From: Pseudomonadota bacterium
GTDB lineage: Bacteria > Myxococcota_A > UBA796 > CAJQPC01
Length of the DNA: 64,000 bases
NCBI GenBank assembly: GCA_024228935.1
Contig: JAAESX010000024.1
Span: forward strand, 88,705-152,704
Direction: 5' to 3'
This document shows, in pieces, positions 1 through 8,663 of this stretch (positions are counted from its first letter, which is position 1; every line of letters starts with the position of its first letter). Under the pieces are notes generated by a model, which had not been told where the DNA came from, searched no databases, and saw nothing but the letters and a program-made list of their open reading frames with translations. Both the position numbers and the translations under genes were made by a program.

Positions 1-1
1 C

Positions 2-1774
2 AAGACCGTGGAGATCGCCCGACACACCCTCAAGGTCGGCGAGTGGACCCGCATCCGCGCCGATGCCTCCCACGTCCCCGCCGACACGCCGGCGCGCGTG
101 ACCTTCCGGACCGAGGGCGGAGAGGACGACCAGCTCGACTACGTCTTCCTCGCCGAGCCCACGCTCTACACGCCGACGACCGAGCCCGAGACCATCGTCA
201 TGGTCTTCCTCGACACCCTGCGGGCCGATCACCTCGGCGCGTACGGCTACGAGCGCGACGTCAGCCCCAAGCTCGACGCCTGGGCGCAGGGCGCGATGGT
301 GTTCGAGAACGCGCGCAGCGTCGCACCGTGGACGCTCCCCTCGACCCGGACCACGCTCACCGGGCGGCAGCCGGAGTACTGGCCTCGCGAGTTCGGCCCG
401 AACATCGCTGAGACCCTGGCGGCCGAGGGCTGGGCGACCGGCGCGTACGTCGGCAACATCTACCTCTCCAGCAACTTCGACATGTCCCGCGGCTGGTCCG
501 AGTACGGCTGTGAGAACTGGCCGCTGGTCGACGCGCAGGTGGAGAAGGCCGAGGCGTTCCTCGACCGACACCCCGATCGCGATCGCCTCGTCCTGCTGCA
601 CACGATGGACATGCACCTGCCGTACACGGAGCCCGGTCGGTACCGGGGGACCTGGGCCGAGGACCCGCCCGCCGGCCTGAACGCGGGCAGCGAGCGAAGG
701 GCGATCCTCTCGGCGTACAAGAAGGACCCCGAGGCGGTCACCGACTGGGTGATCGGCCGGTACGACCAGAACATCCAGTACACGGACGACGTCCTGACGC
801 CGTTCCTGGAGTCGCTGCCGGACAACGCGACCGTGCTGATCTTCGCGGACCACGGCGAGGAGTTCTGGGACCACAACGACTTCGAGCACGGGCACAGCCT
901 GTACGACGAGCTGCTGCACGTCCCGCTGATCATCAAGAGCCCCGGCATCCCCGCCGGGCGGCTCGCCGAGCCCGTCTCGCTGATCGACGTCACCCCAACC
1001 CTGTTGGACATCGCAGGCGTGAAGAAGGACGCCAGCGTCACGGGCCTGTCCCTGGTGCCAGCGGCGAACGGCGAGGAGCAGGCCCGGACGGACCTGGCCA
1101 GCCGGCCCCACAGCGCCGGCCGACCGCTCTACGGCGACGAGCGCTGGGGGGTGATCGCCCAGGACCTCAAGTGGACGACCCACCGAGGGAAGGAAGCGGT
1201 CTACGACCTGAAGACCGACCCGGGCGAGACCGTCGACCTGGCGACGAAGCTGCCCCTGCAGCCGCTTCGAGATGCCTTCGGCGAGGGCCTGAAGCAGAAG
1301 GCACCGCTGGCCTGGCGGGTGGACGTCAGCAAGCTCTCGAAGTCGCCCAAGGAGCCCCAGACGCTGAACTTCGCCGTGCCCGGCGGCTTCTCCGAGGCCT
1401 GGCTGGGCCAGGACCCCCTGAAGTCCGCGAAGATGGGCATCGTGAAGCTCGACGACGGCACGGTGGACGTCCTGTTCATGCCGGGCAAGACCGGGACGCG
1501 CGAGATCTACCTGGTGCCCTCGGATCCGATGGCCTCGGCCGGCCTCACCATCACCGGCGGCGAGGAGACGTTCTCCGTGCCCGAGGACGCCACCCCGAAG
1601 ACCGGCATCTCCGGCGTCGCCAACACGCGCGTCGCGAACAAGAACATCAAGATCGGACTGGCCGTGGCGCCGGTGCCCGAGGATGGAATGCAGCTGGCCG
1701 GCGTCGACTCCGAGGTCCAGGCCGCCCTGGATGCCATGGGGTACACCGAGCGCGAAGAGGAGGAGGAGGAGTGA
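2..1774 (+). CDS. Sulfatase-family hydrolase (alkaline phosphatase superfamily), 5' end outside window
   Basis: The frame is open from the first bases of the window, so the true start lies upstream; GTG at 8 is only the first visible start codon and numbering here runs from it. About 60 residues of a beta-rich segment precede the catalytic fold. The first metal-site Asp is in VFLDTLRADHLGAYGY (Asp69). The second metal site is ADHGEEFWDHNDFEHGH (Asp281, His282, with His294 and His296). The position that is a formylglycine-forming Cys or Ser in true sulfatases is Thr109 (APWTLPSTR). Thr nucleophiles are known in the phosphoglycerol/phosphoethanolamine transferase branch, so sulfate-ester cleavage should not be assumed. 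The protein ends in a run of Glu. The next gene overlaps by 4 nt (GTGA). A second family member lies at 20687-22045. Family sure, substrate unknown. Confidence 0.9.
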   Translation, partial: KTVEIARHTLKVGEWTRIRADASHVPADTPARVTFRTEGGEDDQLDYVFLAEPTLYTPTTEPETIVMVFLDTLRADHLGAYGYERDVSPKLDAWAQGAMVFENARSVAPWTLPSTRTTLTGRQPEYWPREFGPNIAETLAAEGWATGAYVGNIYLSSNFDMSRGWSEYGCENWPLVDAQVEKAEAFLDRHPDRDRLVLLHTMDMHLPYTEPGRYRGTWAEDPPAGLNAGSERRAILSAYKKDPEAVTDWVIGRYDQNIQYTDDVLTPFLESLPDNATVLIFADHGEEFWDHNDFEHGHSLYDELLHVPLIIKSPGIPAGRLAEPVSLIDVTPTLLDIAGVKKDASVTGLSLVPAANGEEQARTDLASRPHSAGRPLYGDERWGVIAQDLKWTTHRGKEAVYDLKTDPGETVDLATKLPLQPLRDAFGEGLKQKAPLAWRVDVSKLSKSPKEPQTLNFAVPGGFSEAWLGQDPLKSAKMGIVKLDDGTVDVLFMPGKTGTREIYLVPSDPMASAGLTITGGEETFSVPEDATPKTGISGVANTRVANKNIKIGLAVAPVPEDGMQLAGVDSEVQAALDAMGYTEREEEEEE

Positions 1775-2448
1775 TCCTCGCTCTCCTCGCCTGCTCCCCC
1801 ACGGGGACGTGGACCGTCGAGGTCGAGCCGCTCGCCGAGACCGTCCGGACGACCGACGACGACTGCACGATCACGCTCTCGTCGTTCGACACGATCGTGG
1901 GCAACCCGAGCCTGGGGACGGGCCTGCCCGACTTCGGTGCGTGGGCCTTCGACCTGACCCAGGCGGGCCCCCACGTGACCTCGGACCTGGCCGCCGCCGC
2001 GGACGCGCACAACAGCTTCTCGGTGTGGAACCTGAGCTACGGCGCCCTCGATGGCGGCACGGCGAGCGACGAGGAGCTCCTGCTGGCCGAGCACATCACG
2101 GCGCGCGCGGTGGGCGAGCTCGACTGCGAAGACCGGGTGGTGGCGTTCGACATGCGCCTGCACCACGACATCGAGTCGACCTGTACCGGCGCCGTCGACC
2201 TGGATCGCAACGGGACCGCCGCTGTCACGGTCGGCATCGACGCGTGGATGCTCTGGGCCGACACGATCGGCGGGGACGCCCTGATCGCCACGGACTGGGT
2301 CCAGGCTGACAGCGACTTCAACGGCGAGCTCTCCGACGACGAGCTCGAGTTCACAGGCCTCGACCTGCGGGACCCGGGCTCGACGGCCGCGCTGAACGTG
2401 CTCGAGTACACCCAGGAACAGCCGGGGAGCTGGCTCGTCTGCCCCTGA
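1771..2448 (+). CDS. Putative lipoprotein of unknown function
   Basis: A 225-residue protein starting at GTG 1771, which overlaps the stop codon of the upstream sulfatase-like gene (GTGA), so the two are probably co-translated. The N-terminus reads MILALLACSPTG: six hydrophobic residues and then a lipobox-like LLAC with Cys8. There is no charged N-region, a pattern repeated in many genes here. The mature part is acidic and predicted to be exported, with two Cys residues (one in DDDCTITL, one at the C-terminus in WLVCP) that could form a disulfide. I recognise no known domain. Upstream of 1771 the same frame only shadows the sulfatase gene. Function unknown; an envelope role is inferred from the signal sequence. 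Confidence 0.8.
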   Translation: MILALLACSPTGTWTVEVEPLAETVRTTDDDCTITLSSFDTIVGNPSLGTGLPDFGAWAFDLTQAGPHVTSDLAAAADAHNSFSVWNLSYGALDGGTASDEELLLAEHITARAVGELDCEDRVVAFDMRLHHDIESTCTGAVDLDRNGTAAVTVGIDAWMLWADTIGGDALIATDWVQADSDFNGELSDDELEFTGLDLRDPGSTAALNVLEYTQEQPGSWLVCP

Positions 2449-2457
2449 AGGGTCGGC

Positions 2458-2667
2458 TCAGCCGCGCTTCAGGAGCGGCGTCATGCCGCGGGCGATGAGC
2501 GCGTCGTTGAGATCCTTCAGCCGCTGCGGATCGATGACGAGCTCGGTCTCGTTGACGACGGCCAGGACGTAGTCGTCCAGCGGCACGACGGCGCGGACCT
2601 CGTCGAGGACCTTGGGGTCGGAGACCTTCAACAGGGCGACGTTGCGATGGACGATGGTCTCACTCAC
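2458..2667 (-). CDS. Small hypothetical protein coupled to the XPB-type helicase
   Basis: A 69-residue protein whose GTG start (2667) overlaps the TGA stop of the upstream helicase gene (GTGA), so it is very probably translated together with it. The sequence is non-repetitive and soluble-looking, with alternating hydrophobic and charged stretches (ALLKVSDPKVLDEVRAVVP, then YVLAVVNETELVIDPQRLKD) and a basic C-terminus (LLKRG). No metal-binding Cys/His set, signal peptide or membrane segment is seen. I do not recognise a family. Position makes a helicase accessory role plausible, comparable in idea to the Bax1 nuclease that partners XPB in archaea, but it is far too small to be Bax1. The convergent lipoprotein gene ends 9 nt away. 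Confidence 0.75.
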   Translation of the reverse strand: MSETIVHRNVALLKVSDPKVLDEVRAVVPLDDYVLAVVNETELVIDPQRLKDLNDALIARGMTPLLKRG

Positions 2668-4331
2668 GGGCGTGTCTCGATCACGTAGGCGTACCCCTGC
2701 TCGGTCAGGAAGAGCTGACGCTTCTCAGCGTAGACCTGCTCGGTCGAGTCGCGGGTCACGAGTGTGTAGAAGTGGGCGATGTTCTCGCCCTTCTTGGGGC
2801 GCAGGATGCGGCCCAGACGCTGGGCCTCCTCCTGGCGGCTGCCCCAGGTCCCGGAGACCTGGATCGCGACGCTGGCGTCCGGCAGATCGACGGAGAAGTT
2901 GCCGACCTTGCTGACCACCATCGCGGGCTCCGAGCCCTCTCGGAAGGCCTGGAAGAGCTCGTCGCGCCTGCGCTGCGGGGTCCGCCCGGTGACCAGCGGC
3001 AGCTTCCACCGGCGGGCGAGCCACTCGAGCTGGTCGAGGTACATCCCAAGGATGAGGACGCGATCCTTCTCGTGCTTCGCGAGAAGCTTCTCGACCTCGG
3101 CGCCTTTTCGCGCGTTGGTCGCCGCGACACGGAACTTCTCCCGGTCGTCGCTGGTCGCGTACCGAAGGCGATCCTCGTCAGTGAACCCGATGCGGATCTC
3201 GGTGCAGGTCGCGGCCGCGATCCAGCCCTGGTTCTCCAGGTCCTTCCACGGCATGTCGAAACGCTTGGGGCCGATCAGCGAGAACACGTCGGTCTGCTTG
3301 CCGTCCTCGCGGACGAGCGTGGCGGTGAGGCCCAGGCGGCGACGGGCCTGCAGCAGCGCCACGCTCCGAAAGACCGGCGCGGGCAGGAGATGGACCTCGT
3401 CGTAGATGATGAGGCCCCAGCGGGCGTCGTCGAACAGCCCGAAGTGCTTGAAGTCGTCGGTCTTCGACTTCCGGTACGTGAGGATCTGGTACGTCGTCAG
3501 CGTGACCGCCCGGATCTGCTTGGTCGCGCCCGAGTACTCGCCGACGTCGTCCTCGGTCAGCGTCGTCTTGTCGAGGATCTCGTCCCGCCACTGACGCAGT
3601 GCCGTGATGTTGGTGCACAGGATCAGCGTGCGCATGCCGAGCTTGGCCATGGCGCCGATGCCGACCATCGTCTTGCCAGCCCCGCAAGGCAGCACGACCA
3701 CGCCGCTTCCGCCCTCGATGCCGTCGCCGTAGAACCCGTCGACCGCCATCACCTGGTAGTCGCGCAGGCCCCAGGTGCCGCCCGAGAGCATCTCGTCCCG
3801 CATCTTGAAGTCGACCGCTTCGCCGTCGACGTAGCCGACACGATCCTGGACCGGATGCCCGACGCTGGTCAGCACCTGCTTGAGCAGGCCCCGGTTCGCC
3901 ATGTCGATGTGCGACCGCCGCTCGTCGATCGGGTCCCCGATCAGCTCGCGAACCGCCTTGGTGTTGCGGATCTCGGTCATCAGAAGCTCGTGATGAGCCT
4001 CCAGGACCAGCCCGTGTCCGTGCGGAAGCAGCTGGAGCCGGCCGTACCGGCCCATCGTCTCGCGCACCCAGACCGGCACGTGAGCCGGCACGTCGTACTT
4101 GGCCCACTTGTGCAGCGTCTCGAGGACGGACTCGATGTCGACGCCGGACGCCGCAGCGTTCCAGAGCGACAGAGGCGTGATTCGGTAGGTGTGGACGTAC
4201 TCAGGCGACTTCACGAGCTCGGCGAAACGCGTGAGCTTGTCACGCACGGGGGCGAAGTTCGGCCCCATCGTCTCGAGGAGCATCGTGTGGTCGGACTGGA
4301 CGATGAGCGGATTTTCGGGGACGTAGCGCAC
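2664..4331 (-). CDS. xpb: XPB/Ssl2-type superfamily 2 DNA helicase
   Basis: A 555-residue ATP-dependent 3'-5' DNA translocase of the XPB type, which opens DNA in repair or transcription. An N-terminal region begins with the PLIVQSD motif found at the start of bacterial XPB proteins, which supports the GTG start at 4331. Walker A is LPCGAGKT (residues 214-221), the Walker B/DEAH-type box is DEVH (311-314), and GLTATLVRED carries the RED motif (341-343) diagnostic of XPB. The C-terminal RecA-like lobe has the motif VI-like QRLGRILRPK. Length matches bacterial XPB. The 69-residue gene downstream is coupled to it. It is divergent from an ECF sigma operon across 57 bp, so both may be controlled there. 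Family assignment is strong; the in vivo pathway (nucleotide excision repair or transcription-coupled) is inferred. Confidence 0.94.
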   Translation of the reverse strand: MRYVPENPLIVQSDHTMLLETMGPNFAPVRDKLTRFAELVKSPEYVHTYRITPLSLWNAAASGVDIESVLETLHKWAKYDVPAHVPVWVRETMGRYGRLQLLPHGHGLVLEAHHELLMTEIRNTKAVRELIGDPIDERRSHIDMANRGLLKQVLTSVGHPVQDRVGYVDGEAVDFKMRDEMLSGGTWGLRDYQVMAVDGFYGDGIEGGSGVVVLPCGAGKTMVGIGAMAKLGMRTLILCTNITALRQWRDEILDKTTLTEDDVGEYSGATKQIRAVTLTTYQILTYRKSKTDDFKHFGLFDDARWGLIIYDEVHLLPAPVFRSVALLQARRRLGLTATLVREDGKQTDVFSLIGPKRFDMPWKDLENQGWIAAATCTEIRIGFTDEDRLRYATSDDREKFRVAATNARKGAEVEKLLAKHEKDRVLILGMYLDQLEWLARRWKLPLVTGRTPQRRRDELFQAFREGSEPAMVVSKVGNFSVDLPDASVAIQVSGTWGSRQEEAQRLGRILRPKKGENIAHFYTLVTRDSTEQVYAEKRQLFLTEQGYAYVIETRP

Positions 4332-4388
4332 GGCCGGGCACCTTAACTTCTCGGCAATAGAAGGCGAGCGACTGCGTTGTGGGGTGCG

Positions 4389-4925
4389 ATGACCGATCTG
4401 CAGCTGATTCGCGACCACCTCGACGGACGAGCCACGGCGTTCGAGGTGCTGATCGAGCGCCATCGAGGCCCGCTGATGGGCTTTCTGCGCGGTCGCGTCG
4501 GATCGGAGCGAGCTGAAGAACTTCACCAGGAGCTCTGGGCGCGTGTCGAGCGTCGCCTGGCGGACTTCGACGGCCGAGCGCCGTTCCGGGCCCTGCTGTG
4601 GACCGCGGCTCGCCGCCTGGTGATCGACGACCACCGTCGGTCCGAGGTCCGCCCCAAGCTGGTCTCCCTCGAGGTCGAGCGAGCCAGCCGCCAGTCCCCC
4701 CTCTCCGACCTGTCGCATCGCCAGCTGCTCGCCGCCGTCGAGCGCGCGATGGCCGACCTCGACCCCGCGACCGCCCAGGTCGTGCGCTGGCGACTGTCGG
4801 AGAACCTCAGTTTCAAGGAGATCGCCGAGCGCCAGGACGCGAAGCTCAACACGGTGCTGTCCCGCATGCACCGTGGCGTGAAGCACCTGCGCGTCGTGCT
4901 CGTCGACCACAAGGAGGCCGGATGA
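4389..4925 (+). CDS. ECF-type RNA polymerase sigma factor
   Basis: A 178-residue sigma-70 family protein with only regions 2 and 4. Region 2 runs roughly over residues 15-85 (AFEVLIERHRGPLMGFLRGR, then LWTAARRLVIDDHRRS, the region 2.4-like DNA contact helix). Region 4 runs from about 115 to 170 with the helix-turn-helix SFKEIAERQDAKLNTVLSRM. I prefer ATG at 4389, preceded by a G-rich ribosome-binding stretch, over the in-frame TTG at 4377. The next gene, a zinc-type anti-sigma factor, overlaps by 4 nt (ATGA), the classical arrangement of an ECF sigma with its cognate regulator. Target promoters are unknown; autoregulation is common in the family but no paired motif is obvious in the 57-bp upstream gap. 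Confidence 0.93.
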   Translation: MTDLQLIRDHLDGRATAFEVLIERHRGPLMGFLRGRVGSERAEELHQELWARVERRLADFDGRAPFRALLWTAARRLVIDDHRRSEVRPKLVSLEVERASRQSPLSDLSHRQLLAAVERAMADLDPATAQVVRWRLSENLSFKEIAERQDAKLNTVLSRMHRGVKHLRVVLVDHKEAG

Positions 4926-5320
4926 GCTGCCCTCGCGAGAACGAAGCCACCGCGTACGTCTTCGAACGATCGAAGCCCGACTACGACGCCCACCTGGCGG
5001 ACTGCACGGAGTGCCAGGAGGCCGTCGCGGACGCCGCCGAGACGGTGGACGCCGTCCTGCCGGTGATGGAGCCCGAGCCCGAAACGGTGGCCGAGCCGAA
5101 GTCCAAGGTCCCGAACTGGCCGCTGTACCTGGCCATCGGGCTGGCCGCGGCCGTCGTGCTCTTGAACTTCGCGTTCCCGATGACGGCCGCCGAGACGCCG
5201 CCCCCCGTCGCCCCCCAGGCACTCGACCTCGCCTGGAACGACCCCCTCGACACCACCCTGTCCGAGCTCGACGCCGAGTTCGACGCCGAGCTCGAAGAGC
5301 TCCACCTGGAGGCCCTGTGA
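4922..5320 (+). CDS. Putative membrane-bound zinc-type anti-sigma factor
   Basis: A 132-residue protein starting at ATG 4922, inside the stop codon of the sigma factor. The N-terminal domain has a Cys near the start (MSCPRENEA) and HLADCTECQ, giving the HxxxCxxC arrangement of zinc-binding anti-sigma domains. One transmembrane helix follows a proline-rich linker (WPLYLAIGLAAAVVLLNFAF, about residues 61-80). A short acidic extracytoplasmic tail rich in Leu, Asp and Glu completes the protein. This topology (cytoplasmic sigma-binding domain, one membrane pass, periplasmic sensor) fits an ECF regulator that releases sigma on an envelope signal. The gene downstream overlaps by 4 nt. Role inferred from motif and context. 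Confidence 0.88.
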   Translation: MSCPRENEATAYVFERSKPDYDAHLADCTECQEAVADAAETVDAVLPVMEPEPETVAEPKSKVPNWPLYLAIGLAAAVVLLNFAFPMTAAETPPPVAPQALDLAWNDPLDTTLSELDAEFDAELEELHLEAL

Positions 5321-5706
5321 TCCTGCTGCTTTCCACCCTCGCTCTCGCCGGTCCCCACGAAGGTCGCGGCGAGCGCGCCCGCGCCGAGCGCAATGGCCAC
5401 CCGGCCGAGATGCGCGAGAACAACCCCGAGCTGGTCCGCGTGAAGGCCGAGCTCGACGCCGCCGAGGCGCAGCTCAAGGTGCTGGTGCTCGATCACAACG
5501 AGGCCGTGGGCAAGGCGCGCGAGGAGCGCCGCGCTGAGATCGAGGCCCAGGCCGAGGTCATGTACGACCTGAAGACCGAGGCCCACGCGCTGCGCCTGGA
5601 GATCCTGGAGGCCAAGCTCGAGGAGGCCCGTGGCGACCTCGAAGAGCGCGACGCCTTGCGCGAGGAGCGCATCGAGAAGTGGATGGAGGAGCACCTCGAG
5701 GAGTGA
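5317..5706 (+). CDS. Secreted charged coiled-coil protein, third gene of the sigma operon
   Basis: A 129-residue protein starting at GTG 5317 within the stop of the anti-sigma gene. A very short signal sequence (MILLLSTLALAG) precedes a highly charged, almost entirely helical mature part rich in Glu, Arg, Ala and Leu (for example AELDAAEAQLKVLVLDHNEA and LEILEAKLEEARGDLEERDA), typical of a long coiled coil or helical hairpin. Cys is absent. The layout resembles small periplasmic helical proteins such as the Spy/CpxP type that sit beside envelope-stress sigma systems, but I see no family signature. Being the third coupled gene, it may sense or titrate a signal for the anti-sigma factor. Confidence 0.82.
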   Translation: MILLLSTLALAGPHEGRGERARAERNGHPAEMRENNPELVRVKAELDAAEAQLKVLVLDHNEAVGKAREERRAEIEAQAEVMYDLKTEAHALRLEILEAKLEEARGDLEERDALREERIEKWMEEHLEE

Positions 5707-5815
5707 CAACGGCTGTCATCGACCGGTGACACGTCGCGGTGACGCCATCGTGATTCCAGGCACTTGAGACCTGGCACGCCGCAGGCATTGCACTCGGGCA
5801 TCCACCGGAGTCCAC

Positions 5816-6312
5816 ATGCTCGCGTTCCTCCTGGCCTGCGCCGCCAACACCACCGGCATCGACGAGGACGTGCACGGCATCCCGCGCGCGGACCTGGCCG
5901 GCTGCACCGTCACCACCACCGAAGAGTCGGACTACAGCGACCCCGAGGAGCCGCTGGTCGACACCCGGCTGACCTACGACGACCACGGCCACTCCTCGCT
6001 GATCGAAGAGCGGGAGGACGAGGGCGACTGGGTCGAGGTGAGCTGGGTCGAGACGAACCTGGATGGCCAGGGACGCCCCGTCGAGCAGCGCGAAGACGAC
6101 ATCGTCCGCACCTGGACGTACGGCGAGGGCTGGCGGATCGATGTGTACGAGCAGGTCGGCCCCGAGGGCACGTACACGGAGACCTGGAACTGGACCGACA
6201 ACTGGGAGGTGTTCCGCGACGTCGCGAGGCGGGTCGGCTGGCCGAGCTGTACGGGCACTCCGACACCTCGCCGGACGAGGTCACCGCCAGTGTCAGCTGG
6301 TCGTGCCCGTGA
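5816..6312 (+). pseudogene. Acidic lipoprotein gene with a frameshift near its 3' end
   Basis: The frame starting at ATG 5816 encodes MLAFLLACAANTTG, an ultra-short lipoprotein signal with Cys8, followed by an acidic protein rich in Trp, Asp, Glu and Thr (for example TWTYGEGWRIDVYEQVGPEG). Around 6215-6235 coding character passes into the -1 frame, which continues RLAELYGHSDTSPDEVTASV and stops at 6310-6312. In the original frame the sequence becomes antisense shadow of rtcA. One missing base near 6220 would restore a single protein of about 165 residues. A sequencing deletion is as likely as real decay. No domain recognised. The 3' end overlaps that of the convergent rtcA by 20 bp. Confidence 0.65.
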
Positions 6313-7306
6313 CGCGGACCTCGGTCACCCGCTTGTTCCGCCGCTCGATGTCGATCCCGACGTCCGGCAGGAACTGACGGATGACGGCCACGTTGGTGCG
6401 CAGATGGTCGGACGCCTTGGTCGTCCGGAACCGCCCCCCGGCTCCGAGAGCCAGCAGCAGCACCAGCTGATCCGCCAGGTGCTCGTCGATGGGCACGTCC
6501 GCGTCGAGCCAGCGCTTGACGGGACGAACGGCCTGCCGAGCGACCTCCTGGGCACGCACCCCGGGTCGACCGAAGCCGGTGAACAGCATCGGCCGCGGGC
6601 AGTCGATCTGGATGAGCAGGACGTTGCCGACAGGACCGGTCTCCTCGACGATCTCGCCGCGTAAGTCCGGGAGCTCCTTCTTCAGGACGGTCAGCTCGCG
6701 CTGGCCGATGTCGCGGGGCAGCTCGCTGACCACGGCCTTGGCCACGATCCGCTTGATGCGGCCTCGCTCGAGGACCTCGTACGGGACCCACTCGCCCGGG
6801 GTGATGCTCGCGGAGACCTCGCCCCCGCCGATGGGCTCGAAGCCGCGTCGACCGAGCTCGAAGTGCGCCGCCTGACCGAGCTCACGCAGGGCGCGGCCGT
6901 AGCAGCGGTCCAGGAACTCGAACGGGGGCGCCGAGCGGTTGTGGGTGCCGCCGGTGACCGTGATGCGGGACGCGTTGTCGCCGAAGAGCAGCGCCGGCAG
7001 CACCGTCTGCATCACGAGCGTGGCCGAGCCGGCCGCGCCGACATCCCAGGCGTACTCGCCCGAGTCCAGGCTGGACGGGCGAAAGTACAGGCTCTTGCTG
7101 TGCTTGTGAGCGCCCTCGATCCAGGCCTGGCCGATCTCGACCGCGGCGCGCACACAGGTCAGGTGCTGCGCGAGCAGACCTCCCTTCTTCCTGGAACCGC
7201 GGATGTCCGTGATCAGGAACGGCTTCCCCGTCACGAGCGACAGGGTCAGGCTCGACCGGAGGATCTGTCCTCCTCCGGCCGAGCCATCGATCTGGAGCGT
7301 GGTCAT
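6293..7306 (-). CDS. rtcA: RNA 3'-terminal phosphate cyclase
   Basis: A 337-residue protein matching the normal RtcA length. RtcA converts an RNA 3'-phosphate to a 2',3'-cyclic phosphate using ATP, through an adenylylated His. The N-terminus holds the family signature GSAGGGQILRSSLTLSL (residues 8-24). GGTHNRSAPPFEFL lies in the middle, and the C-terminal block SDHLRTNVAVIRQFLP contains the likely nucleophile His (about residue 301; His309 in E. coli). EHLADQLVLLLALG precedes it. ATG 7306 lies only 4 bp after the rtcB stop, so the two form an operon with rtcB first. No RtcR-like sigma54 activator is adjacent, unlike in E. coli, so regulation probably differs. Confidence 0.96.
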   Translation of the reverse strand: MTTLQIDGSAGGGQILRSSLTLSLVTGKPFLITDIRGSRKKGGLLAQHLTCVRAAVEIGQAWIEGAHKHSKSLYFRPSSLDSGEYAWDVGAAGSATLVMQTVLPALLFGDNASRITVTGGTHNRSAPPFEFLDRCYGRALRELGQAAHFELGRRGFEPIGGGEVSASITPGEWVPYEVLERGRIKRIVAKAVVSELPRDIGQRELTVLKKELPDLRGEIVEETGPVGNVLLIQIDCPRPMLFTGFGRPGVRAQEVARQAVRPVKRWLDADVPIDEHLADQLVLLLALGAGGRFRTTKASDHLRTNVAVIRQFLPDVGIDIERRNKRVTEVRVTGTTS

Positions 7307-7310
7307 GGTC

Positions 7311-8534
7311 TCAGCCCTTGACGCAGACGACCTGACGCAAGGTGTGAACCACCTCGACCAGCTCGCTCTGGGCCTTCATGACGGCCTCGATGTCCTTGTA
7401 CGCAGCCGGCGTCTCGTCGATGACGGCGGCGTCCTTGCGGCACTCGACGCCCTCGGTCATCCGGCGGTGGTCCGCCTGAGTGAACCGACGACGCGCGGCG
7501 CCACGGGACATCGCGCGTCCCGCCCCGTGCGAGCACGAGTGGAACGAGGGGGCATTGCCCTTGCCACGAACGATGAACGACTTCGCGCCCATCGAGCCCG
7601 GGATGATGCCCAGCTGCCCGGCCTTGGCCGAGACCGCGCCCTTCCGGGTGAGCCACACGGACTCGCCGTAGTGCTCCTCCTTCTGGACGTAGTTGTGGTG
7701 GCAGTTGACCGCCTCGTCCGTCTTCTTGAACCGGTACCCGAGCTCCTTGGCGGCGGCCTTCAGCGTGGCCGCCATCATGATCTCGCGGTTGATCCGCGCG
7801 TACCGCTGAGCCCACCCGACCGCCTCGACGTAGTCGTCGAAGTGCTGGGTGCCCTCGTGGAAGTACGCCAGATCGCGGTCCGGGAGGTTGGCCACCTGGG
7901 CGCCCATGTCCTCGCGAGCGAGACCGATGAAGTACGAGCCGATCCGGTTGCCGACGCCACGCGAGCCCGAATGCAGCATGAACCAGACGCGGTCCTCCTC
8001 ATCGAGGCAGACCTCGACGAAGTGGTTGCCGGTCCCGAGCGTGCCCAGGTGAACGCGGTTGTTGGTCTTCCGGATGGCGCGGTGCTTCGTGCAGATGCGG
8101 TCGAAGTCGTCGAACAGTTCCAACCACTTGGCGTCCACGTGGTCCGGGACTCGACCGCCCCAGGCGCCCCGGTCGTACTTCCGACCGCCCTTGGTCCGAC
8201 CGTGGGGGACGGCCTTCTCGATGGCGGTACGGAGCTTCTTCAGGTTGTCCGGGAGGCGCTTGGCCTGCATGTCCGTCCGCACGGCCATCATGCCGCAGCC
8301 GACGTCGACGCCGACCGCAGCCGGGACGATGGCGTGGCGGGTCGGGATGACCGAGCCGATGGTGGCGCCCATGCCGAGGTGGACGTCGGGCATGACCGCG
8401 ACGTGCGGGTGCACGATCGGGAGCCGCGCGATGTTCTCGAGCTGCTTGCGAGCCTGGTCCTCGAGCGGGACGCCCTCGATCCAGGCCTTGATGTCGCGTC
8501 CACCGTGGACGTGGATGGTCTCGTGCGTGGTCAT
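7311..8534 (-). CDS. rtcB: tRNA-splicing/RNA repair ligase RtcB
   Basis: A 407-residue GTP-dependent ligase that joins 2',3'-cyclic-phosphate or 3'-phosphate RNA ends to 5'-OH ends. Visible landmarks are VGVDVGCGMMAVRTD with the Mn-binding Asp77 and Cys80, GTGNHFVEV, AVNCHHNYVQ, and CSHGAGRAMSR with the guanylylated His336 (His337 in E. coli). I chose ATG 8534 because a good Shine-Dalgarno (GGAGGT) lies just upstream; ATG 8546 is an alternative. It is first in the operon with rtcA. The 129 bp upstream are shared with the divergent TPR pseudogene and must hold the promoter. Whether it acts in tRNA repair, rRNA repair or stress healing cannot be told from sequence. Confidence 0.96.
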   Translation of the reverse strand: MTTHETIHVHGGRDIKAWIEGVPLEDQARKQLENIARLPIVHPHVAVMPDVHLGMGATIGSVIPTRHAIVPAAVGVDVGCGMMAVRTDMQAKRLPDNLKKLRTAIEKAVPHGRTKGGRKYDRGAWGGRVPDHVDAKWLELFDDFDRICTKHRAIRKTNNRVHLGTLGTGNHFVEVCLDEEDRVWFMLHSGSRGVGNRIGSYFIGLAREDMGAQVANLPDRDLAYFHEGTQHFDDYVEAVGWAQRYARINREIMMAATLKAAAKELGYRFKKTDEAVNCHHNYVQKEEHYGESVWLTRKGAVSAKAGQLGIIPGSMGAKSFIVRGKGNAPSFHSCSHGAGRAMSRGAARRRFTQADHRRMTEGVECRKDAAVIDETPAAYKDIEAVMKAQSELVEVVHTLRQVVCVKG

Positions 8535-8663
8535 GACGACCTCCATGCTCGCAGGCGGCCCCCTTCCGCCTTCAGCCGAGCGGCGCATGTGTAGGCGCGA
8601 GGAGTCCGGGGGCAAGTCCTGTAGATTCCCCGCGCACGATGGACGGTCATTCGGGGAGGCGCG

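Noticed and set aside
5772..5787. Sigma54-like TGGCACG-N4-AGGCA upstream of the lipoprotein gene at 5816
   Set aside because: The -24 half matches well but the -12 half is weak, and no sigma54 activator is in the window. A chance match is likely.
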